Shown here in pieces: positions 53,341 to 62,210 of a stretch of 64,000 nucleotides of DNA. The stretch comes from Bernardetia sp. MNP-M8 (GTDB lineage: Bacteria; Bacteroidota; Bacteroidia; Cytophagales; Bernardetiaceae). Where the stretch lies: assembly GCF_037126285.1 (NCBI RefSeq), contig NZ_CP147012.1, positions 5,196,001-5,260,000 on the forward strand. The letters are read 5' to 3'. The number at the start of each line of letters is the position of its first letter. Positions within the stretch are counted from its first letter, which is position 1. The notes below the pieces were generated by a model. That model had not been told where the DNA came from, made no database searches, and saw only the letters and a list, made by a program, of their open reading frames with translations. The position numbers were made by a program, and so were the translations under genes.

Positions 53341-54969
53341 ATGAAACAAGAGATTCAAAAAAGGCGATTTACAACATTTTTTTTACTAATAATTGGTAGT
53401 ATTTTTTTAATACATATTCCTACAAATAGCTTTGCTAATAATGTAAAAGTAGAAAATTTATACATAACAGAAAATAACTTTTTAGAGTGTACGATAAAAT
53501 GGGAAAACAGTTGGTTTTTTAACAAAGAACTTACCACAGCTTCAGAAAATTCTTCTTCTACGCAAAAAAATGACTTCATTTTTAAAGATGGAGTTTGGTG
53601 TTTTTTAAAGATACGTACAAATGATTATATTTGGAAGCATATATATCTATCAGAAAATGATATTTTTATCAATCAGAATACAACTCAAGTTTCAGATACA
53701 GAATTAGAAACAGTAGAGGATAAAGGAGGCTTTTTTCTGAGTTCGATTATACAAGAAGAAAAAAACGGAGTTTCTCAAACTTCTATTTCCATAAAATTAC
53801 CTGATGAAATAAAAAATCAATTTGGGGTTTATGATATTGCACTTTATGCCGTTGAAATGGTTTGGGTAGATGAGGGAAGTTTTTTTGTAGGAGATGGTGT
53901 GAGTTCTCAAAATGCCCTTCGAAAAGCCACACAGACAAATGATAGCACAGATATAAAACCATTTTTGATACACTCTGAAAATGAAATTTTGGTAGGAACA
54001 GATCAGGGCAATTTATATGGAAATAATGGAAAAGAAGAATTTGCTAACTCCACAATTCCCACTACTTTTCCAAAGGGTTATGATGGTTTTTGGATTATGA
54101 AATATGAAATTAATCAAAATCAATATACAGACTTTCTCAATACTTTGACTTTCAAACAGCAATTAAACAGAACTGCAAACTCTCCAGAAAGTGATGTTGC
54201 TACTTCTGCTTTAATAACTTCTTCAAATGCTCTTCGTAATTCTATTTTTATAAAAGAAAAAGGCAACGAAAACTTAAATATTCCTGCAATTTATGAAGTC
54301 AGAGAGGGAAAATATAGAGCTTGTAACTGGCTCAATGCAGAAGATGTAGCTGCTTTTTTAGATTGGGCAGCCTTACGACCAATTACAGAATTAGAATTTG
54401 AGAAAGCTGCACGAGGAGTAACAAATCCGATAAAAGGAGAGTTTTCTTGGGGAACACCTTATATTGTAGATGCAAATACAATTCAAAATGACGGAACAGA
54501 AAGCGAAACCGTTTCGGAACTAGCAAACGTTACAGATTCGGCAGGACTAGCAACTTACAATTCTGGAATAGAAGTCAATCAATTGAATGGAGTTTTGAGA
54601 AATGGTTTTAGTGCAAAAGGTTCTGATTTTTCTACTTCTAATTTTGAGTTACGTTTACAAGCAGGTGCAAGTTTTTGGGGAGTAATGGAACTTAGTGGAA
54701 ATGTTTGGGAATACTGCGTAAAAATAAATCATGCAAACTCATTAAACTTTCAAAGAAACCAAGTAGGAAATGGTTTTTTAGATGAAAATGGAAATGCTGA
54801 CTTTCTTTCTTTCAATGTAATAGACGGTTTTATTGTGCGTGGTGGTGCTTGGGATAGTGTAACCTATGCAGTGGGAGATTTTAGAGATTTATCGGTTTCG
54901 GCTCGTTATTATGCTACACTCAAAAATCAAAACAGACGTGGAACTACTGGAGGAAGAGGAGGAAGATAA
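53341..54969 (+). CDS. Exported SUMF1-domain protein
   Basis: The 542-residue protein has a signal peptide (FFLLIIGSIFLIHIPTNSFA). The first 180 residues are beta-rich and unrecognised. The SUMF1 domain runs from VEMVWVDEGSFFVGDG to near the end: FWIMKYEINQNQYTDFLN, CNWLNAEDVAAFLDWAALRP, ELEFEKAARG, MELSGNVWEYCVK and VRGGAWDS. The tail is Gly/Arg-rich (RRGTTGGRGGR). As with the gene at 45447-46307, formylglycine-generating activity is unproven. No sulfatase nearby. Confidence 0.78.
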   Translation: MKQEIQKRRFTTFFLLIIGSIFLIHIPTNSFANNVKVENLYITENNFLECTIKWENSWFFNKELTTASENSSSTQKNDFIFKDGVWCFLKIRTNDYIWKHIYLSENDIFINQNTTQVSDTELETVEDKGGFFLSSIIQEEKNGVSQTSISIKLPDEIKNQFGVYDIALYAVEMVWVDEGSFFVGDGVSSQNALRKATQTNDSTDIKPFLIHSENEILVGTDQGNLYGNNGKEEFANSTIPTTFPKGYDGFWIMKYEINQNQYTDFLNTLTFKQQLNRTANSPESDVATSALITSSNALRNSIFIKEKGNENLNIPAIYEVREGKYRACNWLNAEDVAAFLDWAALRPITELEFEKAARGVTNPIKGEFSWGTPYIVDANTIQNDGTESETVSELANVTDSAGLATYNSGIEVNQLNGVLRNGFSAKGSDFSTSNFELRLQAGASFWGVMELSGNVWEYCVKINHANSLNFQRNQVGNGFLDENGNADFLSFNVIDGFIVRGGAWDSVTYAVGDFRDLSVSARYYATLKNQNRRGTTGGRGGR

Positions 54970-55160
54970 TAAGTTATCAGTTATCAAAAAAATGATTTTT
55001 GAGTTGAGGGTTTAAAAACATTTTATTTCTCTTGTCAGTGTTTCACCCATGAGATGATTGAAGTTTTTGTGGTTTAGCTTGATAAACTTATTTCATACTA
55101 AATATTTTACGTACTTTTGAATTCATTTTAATTTCCTAATTATACTAAAAATTAAAAATT

Positions 55161-55475
55161 ATGAACGGTTCTATTCGCTATCTTCAAACTCGTAAAGACA
55201 AAAGTGCTATTTTCTTTAAATGTTTGCCTGAAAAAGTAGCTACAATTATAATTAATATAAAAGCAGAAGCAAACTTTGATTTTTCTGAATCATTGCTTTC
55301 AGAAGGACTTTCAACAGAACAAACTCCTTTTATTTTGGCAAAAAAACAAGATTTACCTTATACAGGAGAGCGAAACAAAATTATAGAAACGCTTATTCAA
55401 GATGGATTTTCCGAATCATCTGCTCAAGATTTCGAACGTGCAGAAGCAATTTATCAACAAGCTAATACAAAGTAA
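55161..55475 (+). CDS. Hypothetical small protein
   Basis: A 104-residue protein of natural composition, starting MNGSIRYLQTRKDKSAIFFK. The end QDGFSESSAQDFERAEAIYQ is helical. No family recognised. A heptamer array begins right after its stop codon. Confidence 0.6.
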   Translation: MNGSIRYLQTRKDKSAIFFKCLPEKVATIIINIKAEANFDFSESLLSEGLSTEQTPFILAKKQDLPYTGERNKIIETLIQDGFSESSAQDFERAEAIYQQANTK

Positions 55476-55476
55476 C

Positions 55477-55517
55477 CAGTTATCAGTTATCAGTTATCAG
55501 TTATCAGTTATCAGTTA
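55477..55517. repeat. CAGTTAT heptamer tandem array
   Basis: Almost six uninterrupted copies of CAGTTAT in 41 bp, starting 2 bp after the stop of the preceding gene. A shorter one (AGTTATCAGTTATC) lies at 54972-54988 after another stop. Confidence 0.9.
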
Positions 55518-55645
55518 GAGGAAGTTTCTTTCTGTTTTAATTGTTTCAAATTTCTTTTCTTAGTGTTTCTTGCCAACTTAGTGTTAAAATTACTTGTATT
55601 CGCCTTTAATTCTACATTCTGATTTCTAAATTCTATCTTTATTAA

Positions 55646-56707
55646 ATGCGCATTTCTATCATTACTCCCTCTTACAATCAAGCTGCTTATCTTGAAAAAA
55701 CTATTCAATCTATTATTTCGCAAGGATATGATAATTTAGAATATATTTTGATTGATGGAGGAAGTAATGATGGTTCTTTGGAGATTATCAAAAAATATGA
55801 CGCTCATTTTTCTTTTTGGATAAGTGAAAAAGACGAAGGGCAAAGCCACGCCATTAATAAAGGCTTTGAAAAAGCAACGGGCGACATAATTACGTGGATT
55901 AATTCGGACGACCAACTTATGCCCAATGCACTACATACTATTGCAGCCGAATTTGAGAAAGATATAAATAAAGAGATTTTTGTGGTGCATGGAAAGACAA
56001 TTCTTTTCGGCGAAAATATGCTTGATAAAGAATTTGGAGCTTCTTCAACTGATTTTTTAGAACGTTCTTTGGCTGGTCTTCCTTTTCCTCAACCTTCTTC
56101 ATTTTTTAGAAAAGAATTAATTGAAAAGTATGGAAACCTAAAAAAAGAATTTCATTTTGGAATGGATTATGAATTTTTTGTACCTGTCTTTCTAAATGAA
56201 AAAAGTGTTTATATAGATAGTATTTTTTCAAAATATCTCTATCATACAGAAAGTAAGAGTTTGACGCAACAAAGTGGTTTTGCTAGGGATTATGCAAAAG
56301 TTTTTAGTAAAATTTTATCCTCTTTTCAAAATAGCCAAAATACTAAAAATCAAGAAATTGTAAAAAATATACTTTCAAAATTTAAAGAATTAGGTTTTTA
56401 TACAGAAAATCAAAGTTCTGATGATATTTTTGAGATAACTAATTCTTTTACAGAAACTCAACTTCATTTGGCTTTTTGTTATAATCTTCTGAATCAACTT
56501 ATTTTTTATTATGAAGCCATCGAAACAAAAGACAAAAAAGAACAGGCTCAAAGTTGGAAACAAGTAAAGAAAATAACTTCTTATTTAGTCAAAAATGAAC
56601 CTGATTTTGTCGCTAAAAACCCAGAAATAAAACAAGTTTATCAGCGAAGTAAATTTTTAAATCCTACACTTATGGGATTATTAAGGAAAATGAAGAAGGT
56701 AATTTGA
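55646..56707 (+). CDS. Family 2 glycosyltransferase
   Basis: The 353-residue protein has an N-terminal GT-A domain: ISIITPSYNQAAYLEKTIQS, EYILIDGGSNDGSLEII, KDEGQSHAINKGFEKATGD and the metal-binding DxD-like WINSDDQLMPN. The C-terminal 120 residues are helical. It should transfer a sugar from a nucleotide donor to a surface glycan or lipid carrier. It converges with the next gene, 5 bp apart. Confidence 0.92.
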   Translation: MRISIITPSYNQAAYLEKTIQSIISQGYDNLEYILIDGGSNDGSLEIIKKYDAHFSFWISEKDEGQSHAINKGFEKATGDIITWINSDDQLMPNALHTIAAEFEKDINKEIFVVHGKTILFGENMLDKEFGASSTDFLERSLAGLPFPQPSSFFRKELIEKYGNLKKEFHFGMDYEFFVPVFLNEKSVYIDSIFSKYLYHTESKSLTQQSGFARDYAKVFSKILSSFQNSQNTKNQEIVKNILSKFKELGFYTENQSSDDIFEITNSFTETQLHLAFCYNLLNQLIFYYEAIETKDKKEQAQSWKQVKKITSYLVKNEPDFVAKNPEIKQVYQRSKFLNPTLMGLLRKMKKVI

Positions 56708-56712
56708 TTATT

Positions 56713-59010
56713 TTAATCAAATTCGTTCAAGATAATTTCACTTATATCAAAACGAGGAAAATCACCTGTGTTATTGAGTAAAATAATTGTAATATCAGAT
56801 TCAGGTTGCTTCAAAAACATAGTATAAAATCCAAAATCAGTTCCAGGATGATAAATTATTTTTCGGTCTTTGGAAGTCAGGAAATAATACTTATCAATCA
56901 TAAAACCATATCCATAATAGGCTTCCCAATCTATATATTCAGCCTGTGGAACAAATAACTTTTCAATCTGAGATAAAGACATAAAGTTTTCGTTTTTACC
57001 ATCCAATGCTTTACTCCATTTCAATAAATCTTCTGTTGTCGAAGTAATTCCACCTGCTCCAATACTATTTTGAATAAAATAAAATGGCTCTACTTTTCCG
57101 TATAAAAAGGCTTTTGATAGATTAGAATTTTCAGTTTTGTCTTCTCCAAAAAAAGTATCATTCATTTCTAAAGGTTCAAAAATTCGCTCTTTTAAAACAA
57201 TTCCGAAATCTTGATTTGTTATTTTTTCAATGATTCTAGCCAAAATAACATAATTAGAATTTGAATAAGCAAACTTTTTACTCGGCTCAAACTCCAAACT
57301 ATCACTACAAAAACGATAGACTAATTCTTTTGGTGAAAATGCCTTTGTCATTATTTGAGTAACATATTCATTCTTTTTCAGATAATCTGGAATTCCACTT
57401 TGATGGCTCAAAAGCTCTGAAATTTTGATTTGTTTGTGTCTATAACTTGGTAAAAACTTACCTACTGAATCTTCAAAACTAATCTTTCCTTTATTTTCTA
57501 ATTGCAAGATCAACATAGCTGTAAAAGTCTTACTCAAAGAACCAATCCGAAACTGTGAGTTTTGAGTATTTTGAGTTAATTCATTATTATAGCTTTTCTG
57601 TAAAATTGTTTTCCCATCATCAACAATAAGTGCATTTCCATTAAACAAACCTTCATTATTATAGAAAGTAAGTAGGGAGTCCATTCGAACCTTTTTATCT
57701 TTTGAAAACTTGTGTAGCTTTTCCTCTATCTGAGTTTTTAGGTCGTTTGCTTTGTTGTTGGCTTCCAAAACTTTCGCAATTTCTACAAAATCATTTGAAG
57801 GCAAAACAATTGTATACTCTTTCCAAAAATCTTTATCATAAATAGAATTTTGATGTTCGATGAGCTTTCCTTTTCCTAAAATCTCCTCTTCTTCAAAAGG
57901 TGTTTTATTAGTCGTGTCAATTTCCGTAGTGAGATAATCAACTTGTGTGTCCAAATCAAAATTGAAATTCTGACGAGTAGAACTAAAATTAAGTAGCGTA
58001 TTATCTGAAACATTATTCAAATAGTATGTATCTCCAACTTTTTTATATTGAATTTGATAGTGATTATCTACGACTTCGATATGAACATCAAGCAAATTCA
58101 TCAATACTCTTGTTGCTGCATCGCCAAATTTGTTATATTTGATTCCTTTTTCACTCAATTTAAAATCAAAATAAAGAAAAGCAAATGTTTCTTTATCGAT
58201 AAGAATATAGCCCTTGTAGCCCGATTTTTTCTCCTCTTTTTGGTCAAAAGTAATTTTGAAAGCTGCTTTTCCATCGACCATTTTATACTCTTCTAGCTCA
58301 AAAGTATGTAGTTTTAACCCTTTTTTGGTAAGTAAATCAATTCCGTTTTTATAATTTACAATATCCATTTCAAAAATTGCTTTTGGTTTTAGTCCCAAAT
58401 CAATTCCTTTTGAAGCCTTTTCATCTTTTATAGCTCTCATTTTTTCTAGCTTAAACTGCTGATTTGGATTATCTGTTTTGGAAAGATGAAGGTCAAAAAC
58501 GGCTTCTGACAAATGCACATAGTTTTTTCCTTGTTGAGCATCTTTTTGGGAAACAACTCTATAAAAACTTTTTGTTTTATGAGATTCGTTATAATAGTTT
58601 TTAGGAATATTCTCTATTGCTTTTTGGATAATAAAATCGGCTGTATAATCTTGAACAACGATTTCATTGAGCTTGGTTTGGTCAGTTTCTAAGAAAATGA
58701 CAGTTTTCTTTTGAAAAATTAAATCAGAAACAGCTATTTTTTTGGTTTTATAACCGATATAAGAAATAAAAAGTGTGTCGTTTTTCTGCTTTTTAGGAAT
58801 GAGAAGTCTAAATTTTCCTTCTGAATTACTGACAGTTCCTAGTTGTGTCTTTTTGAGATAGACATTACAAAAAGGTAAAATTTCTTTGGTTTCTTTGTCT
58901 TGTAAAATACCTTCTACTACGCTATTTTGAGCAAATAAAGAAGAATTTGACAGAAAAAATAAAGACAATAAAAAAAAGGAAAAACAAGATTTTTTTGAGA
59001 TAAAAGACAT
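56713..59010 (-). CDS. Carboxypeptidase-regulatory domain fused to serine hydrolase
   Basis: The 765-residue protein has a signal peptide (FFLLSLFFLSNSSLFA). A carboxypeptidase D regulatory-like domain follows (about 32-115, VEGILQDKETKEILPFCNVY). The middle region (115-420) looks like the domain that usually precedes DUF5686-type barrels. The last 325 residues form a beta-lactamase/PBP-like serine hydrolase with SxxK (GSLSKTFTAM), YxN (YSNSNYVI) and HxG-like (YHPGTDFGF) motifs, all intact. This combination of modules in one chain is unusual to my knowledge. The start ATG lies 44 bp after a poly-T region; the promoter was not identified. Confidence 0.8.
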   Translation of the reverse strand: MSFISKKSCFSFFLLSLFFLSNSSLFAQNSVVEGILQDKETKEILPFCNVYLKKTQLGTVSNSEGKFRLLIPKKQKNDTLFISYIGYKTKKIAVSDLIFQKKTVIFLETDQTKLNEIVVQDYTADFIIQKAIENIPKNYYNESHKTKSFYRVVSQKDAQQGKNYVHLSEAVFDLHLSKTDNPNQQFKLEKMRAIKDEKASKGIDLGLKPKAIFEMDIVNYKNGIDLLTKKGLKLHTFELEEYKMVDGKAAFKITFDQKEEKKSGYKGYILIDKETFAFLYFDFKLSEKGIKYNKFGDAATRVLMNLLDVHIEVVDNHYQIQYKKVGDTYYLNNVSDNTLLNFSSTRQNFNFDLDTQVDYLTTEIDTTNKTPFEEEEILGKGKLIEHQNSIYDKDFWKEYTIVLPSNDFVEIAKVLEANNKANDLKTQIEEKLHKFSKDKKVRMDSLLTFYNNEGLFNGNALIVDDGKTILQKSYNNELTQNTQNSQFRIGSLSKTFTAMLILQLENKGKISFEDSVGKFLPSYRHKQIKISELLSHQSGIPDYLKKNEYVTQIMTKAFSPKELVYRFCSDSLEFEPSKKFAYSNSNYVILARIIEKITNQDFGIVLKERIFEPLEMNDTFFGEDKTENSNLSKAFLYGKVEPFYFIQNSIGAGGITSTTEDLLKWSKALDGKNENFMSLSQIEKLFVPQAEYIDWEAYYGYGFMIDKYYFLTSKDRKIIYHPGTDFGFYTMFLKQPESDITIILLNNTGDFPRFDISEIILNEFD

Positions 59011-59100
59011 TTTGAAGTGAGTTAGGTGGCTTTTAGTAAAATACTATTTTTAAGATTCTAACTCACTACGGTAGAAATTGGGGTTTTGTTGAAAGATTTA

Positions 59101-59199
59101 TAAACTTTGACAGTTTTTTCATAAGACTGTCAATAGTTAGTTCGCAACTATTGTCAGAGTTATTTTGGATTACCAAAAAAACTACTGACAAAGTTTTAA
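59101..59199. repeat. About 100-bp imperfect palindromic element, copy 2
   Basis: Outer arms AAACTTTGACAG and ACTGACAAAGTTTTAA and inner arms CTGTCAATAGTTA / CAACTATTGTCAG are complementary with few mismatches. It corresponds to 7333-7437 and lies just past the cca stop codon region. Confidence 0.55.
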
Positions 59200-59214
59200 T
59201 AAACAGAAAAATCA

Positions 59215-60693
59215 CTAAACCTTTGTCAAACCCAACTTCTTGCCTTCTTTCAGCATAAAATTAAATGCTTCTTCGTATTCGTTTCTAATTTCTCCTTCCA
59301 AAATGGCTTCTCGGATAGCAATTTTTATTTTTCCTACTTCTGCTGAAGGTTTGAGTCCAAACGTTTTCATAATTATTTCGCCATCAATAACAGGTTGAAA
59401 AGTACGCAATTGGTCTTTTTCTTCTACTTCTGACATTCGTTTTTCTACCTTATCAAAATTTTGTAGATAACGCTGCACTCGGCTATGGTCTTTTGAGGTA
59501 ATATCAGCACGACAAAGCATCATAAGTGCATCTACATCTTCACCAGCTTCAAAAAGCACACGACGAATAGCCGAATCGGTAATTGTCTTTTTAACAAGAG
59601 CAATAGGACGCAAATGAAGCCTAACTAATTTTTGCACAAAACGCATATTAGAGTCTAAAGGAAGACGTAGTTTTTTGAAAATATATGGAGTCATTCGTGC
59701 GCCTTTGTCTTCATGTCCGTGGAAAGTCCATCCTACACGCTTATCAAAACGTTTTGTTGCTGGCTTTGCAATATCGTGCATAATAGCTGCCCAACGCAAC
59801 CACAAATCATCAGAAACTTTGGCTACATTGTCCAAAACCTGTAATGTATGATAAAAATTATCTTTGTGTCCTTTTCCATCAATATATTCTACGCCATGCA
59901 AATCTGTCATTTCAGAGAAAATAAGCTCCAAAAGTCCACATTGAAACAACAACTTAAAACCATACGAAGGAGGATTCGAAAGTATAATTTTATTGAGTTC
60001 TGTTGTGATGCGTTCTTGCGAAATAATCTTTATTCTTTCTTTTTGAGTAGAAAGAGCCTCAAAGGTATTTACTTCAATATCAAAGCCGAGTTGAGAAGCA
60101 AAACGCACAGCACGAAGCATACGCAAAGGATCGTCAGAAAATGTCTTTTCAGGAGCTAAAGGAGTACGAATTATTTTTTTACGCAAGTCTTTCAATCCAT
60201 CAAAAGGATCTAAAAACTTTCCATACGTTTCTGCATTCAGACTAACAGCAAGCGCATTGATTGTAAAATCTCTACGTTTTTGGTCATCTTCTAGTGTTCC
60301 TTCTTCTACAGTTGGTTTTCTTGAATCAAAATCATACGATTCTTTTCTTGCGCCTACAAACTCCACTTCTATTTTTTGCTTAGTTTGCTCATCTTCTAGC
60401 GTAATCATTGCCGTTCCGAAACGCTTAAAAATAGAAACGTTTACAAAAACATTATTTGCTTGTCCATACGATTTAGCCACATGTTTGGCAAGTGTAATTC
60501 CACTTCCAATACAGACAATATCAATATCTTTGGTTTCTTTTTTTCTCTTTAATAAGAAATCTCGTACAAATCCACCTATTACAAAAGTTTGTAAATTTAG
60601 CGCATCAGCACTATTTTTTATCCACTCAAAAATAGATGTTTCGTTTAATAATTCTGTAAGTTCTGCTGGTTGTTTTGTTTCAGTTGTCTTCAT
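59215..60693 (-). CDS. cca: CCA tRNA nucleotidyltransferase
   Basis: The enzyme adds CCA to tRNA 3' ends. The start is set at ATG 60693 (MKTTETKQPAEL) rather than TTG 60720, since TACTTTTG lies 5 bp before this ATG and would be a promoter box. The catalytic head has GGFVRDFLLKR and TKDIDIVCIGSG; FTINALAVSL and RMLRAVRFASQLGF follow. An HD phosphohydrolase domain (about 255-370) has YHTLQVLDNVAKV and AAIMHDIAKPATKRF. The C-terminal tail is helical. tmRNA here lacks an encoded CCA, consistent with a need for this enzyme. Confidence 0.95.
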   Translation of the reverse strand: MKTTETKQPAELTELLNETSIFEWIKNSADALNLQTFVIGGFVRDFLLKRKKETKDIDIVCIGSGITLAKHVAKSYGQANNVFVNVSIFKRFGTAMITLEDEQTKQKIEVEFVGARKESYDFDSRKPTVEEGTLEDDQKRRDFTINALAVSLNAETYGKFLDPFDGLKDLRKKIIRTPLAPEKTFSDDPLRMLRAVRFASQLGFDIEVNTFEALSTQKERIKIISQERITTELNKIILSNPPSYGFKLLFQCGLLELIFSEMTDLHGVEYIDGKGHKDNFYHTLQVLDNVAKVSDDLWLRWAAIMHDIAKPATKRFDKRVGWTFHGHEDKGARMTPYIFKKLRLPLDSNMRFVQKLVRLHLRPIALVKKTITDSAIRRVLFEAGEDVDALMMLCRADITSKDHSRVQRYLQNFDKVEKRMSEVEEKDQLRTFQPVIDGEIIMKTFGLKPSAEVGKIKIAIREAILEGEIRNEYEEAFNFMLKEGKKLGLTKV

Positions 60694-60697
60694 GACA

Positions 60698-60705
60698 CAA
60701 AAGTA
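60698..60705 (-). promoter_or_regulatory. Candidate cca -7 box next to the start codon
   Basis: TACTTTTG on the minus strand matches TAnnTTTG. It is 4 bp from the ATG at 60693, so transcription would begin at or near the start codon, giving a leaderless message, if it is used. Confidence 0.4.
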
Positions 60706-60803
60706 AGGTATTTTTATCAATCATCAATGAAAATAGAAGAGTTGTGTTGCTTCTTTCCGAAAGCTAAAGCATTCGATACTTTTTTCTCACGCTAAAGCGT
60801 AAG

Positions 60804-61961
60804 CTACTTTAAAAATTCTTTCAAAATTTTGAATTCTTCGTCGGTATGTTGTGGAAAGTTAGCAATTCTGAATGTATTTTGTTTCCATTTTCCATATCCA
60901 TTTCCTAAAATAATATTCGATTGATTGGCTTTTTGTTTTAAAAAACTAAGTTTTGGTTCATTTAGTTCTATTGCTAAGACAGTTTGAGAACGAACAGATT
61001 TATTTTCTATCAATATTTTATATCTATTTTCTTCTAAAAAATCATATAAATCAGTTGCTCTTTTTTCTAGTTTTTGAGAAGTAACAGAAATAGTGGGAAT
61101 AAAACTAGTCACTTTGGAAAGCAAATATATTCCAAAAACATTGGGTGTATAAGTCGTTTGAAAGTCTTTTGCTTTTTCTAGTAAAAATGAAAGTTGATTG
61201 TATTTTTTTGGTTTGTGTTTGTCGTTGGTCGGGACACCAACAACAGCAGAAGGTTTATCATTGGTAAGAGCAATAGCAGAGTTATTTTTTGAATTTTGAA
61301 TTTCATTTTGATAAAAATCAATTAAGTTAGGCGAAAGAGCCATAATTCCAAGACCAGCAGGAAGCCCAAAACATTTTTGAACAGACACAAACCACGCATC
61401 AGCATCAGAGAAGTTTAGATTTTGTCCTCCCCAAGAAGAAGTAGCATCTACAAAAATGAAATCGTTTTGTCTATTCTGTCTAATTTCTGAGAGTATTTGT
61501 TGAGAAATTTGAGTTGCATTTGATGTCTCATTCTGACACAGACAAATTATATTAGGTAAATAATCATTTTGTGGGATTTGTTGAAAAAACACATCTTCTA
61601 GTTGCTCATTAAGACCAAACTCAATTCCAAAACTCGTCTTTGGATAATTTACTTTTCTGTACTCAAACCATTTTTTACCAAAAGCACCATTGTAAAAATG
61701 ATAGGTATTCAATTCTGAAAAAGAATCATTGCCAAATGTATCGTTTAAAATATGCCAACATTCTGTAGCCGAAGAAGTAAAAACGATTGTATAGTCTTTG
61801 GGGATATTGTGTTTGTCTTGTAGATTTTTGACAATATTTTCATATATCTGCATAAATTTTTGGCTACGATGTTGAATGCTTAAAATGCCATCATCATAAG
61901 CCTCTTTGAGCCAATCTTTTATTTGTGGATATACTTTTGAAGGTCCTGGGTAGAAATTCAT
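60804..61961 (-). CDS. Class V aminotransferase (SerC-like)
   Basis: The 385-residue PLP enzyme begins MNFYPGPSKVYPQIKDWLKE, like phosphoserine aminotransferases, with FTSSATECWHIL and FVDATSSWGGQNLNF (Asp binding PLP). The PLP lysine lies in SVQKCFGLPAGLG and the C terminus has LGNGYGKWKQNTFRIANFP. Substrate by family is phosphoserine or a related amino donor; the short N-terminal conservation with SerC (PGPS) supports that. It is divergent from metK by 249 bp. Confidence 0.8.
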   Translation of the reverse strand: MNFYPGPSKVYPQIKDWLKEAYDDGILSIQHRSQKFMQIYENIVKNLQDKHNIPKDYTIVFTSSATECWHILNDTFGNDSFSELNTYHFYNGAFGKKWFEYRKVNYPKTSFGIEFGLNEQLEDVFFQQIPQNDYLPNIICLCQNETSNATQISQQILSEIRQNRQNDFIFVDATSSWGGQNLNFSDADAWFVSVQKCFGLPAGLGIMALSPNLIDFYQNEIQNSKNNSAIALTNDKPSAVVGVPTNDKHKPKKYNQLSFLLEKAKDFQTTYTPNVFGIYLLSKVTSFIPTISVTSQKLEKRATDLYDFLEENRYKILIENKSVRSQTVLAIELNEPKLSFLKQKANQSNIILGNGYGKWKQNTFRIANFPQHTDEEFKILKEFLK

Positions 61962-62041
61962 TTATTTTTTTTATTAATTATGACTTTAATCAAATTTTAT
62001 AAGAAAAAACGATAAAAGAAAGTTTTGAATGACTTATATTT

Positions 62042-62071
62042 TTGTAATTTGGCTTTAGCTTTGTATTTTTG
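62042..62071 (+). promoter_or_regulatory. Probable metK promoter
   Basis: TTG (62042-62044) and TATTTTTG (62064-62071) are separated by 19 bp, matching the Bacteroidota -33/-7 pattern. It gives a leader of about 135 nt; no SAM riboswitch fold was recognised in it. Confidence 0.55.
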
Positions 62072-62210
62072 CTTGCTTAAAATCAATAGTAGTTATGAAT
62101 TACTTTTAGCTTTATCGATATAAAATCTATTGTAAAGATGAATATTTTGATAAAACTGTTTACTGATTATAAAGAAAAAATTTTTACTTCATTTTCCTAA
62201 ATTTATACGA

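Noticed and set aside
61962-62210. A SAM riboswitch before metK
   Set aside because: The leader is AT-rich and no known SAM aptamer core or terminator pair was visible.
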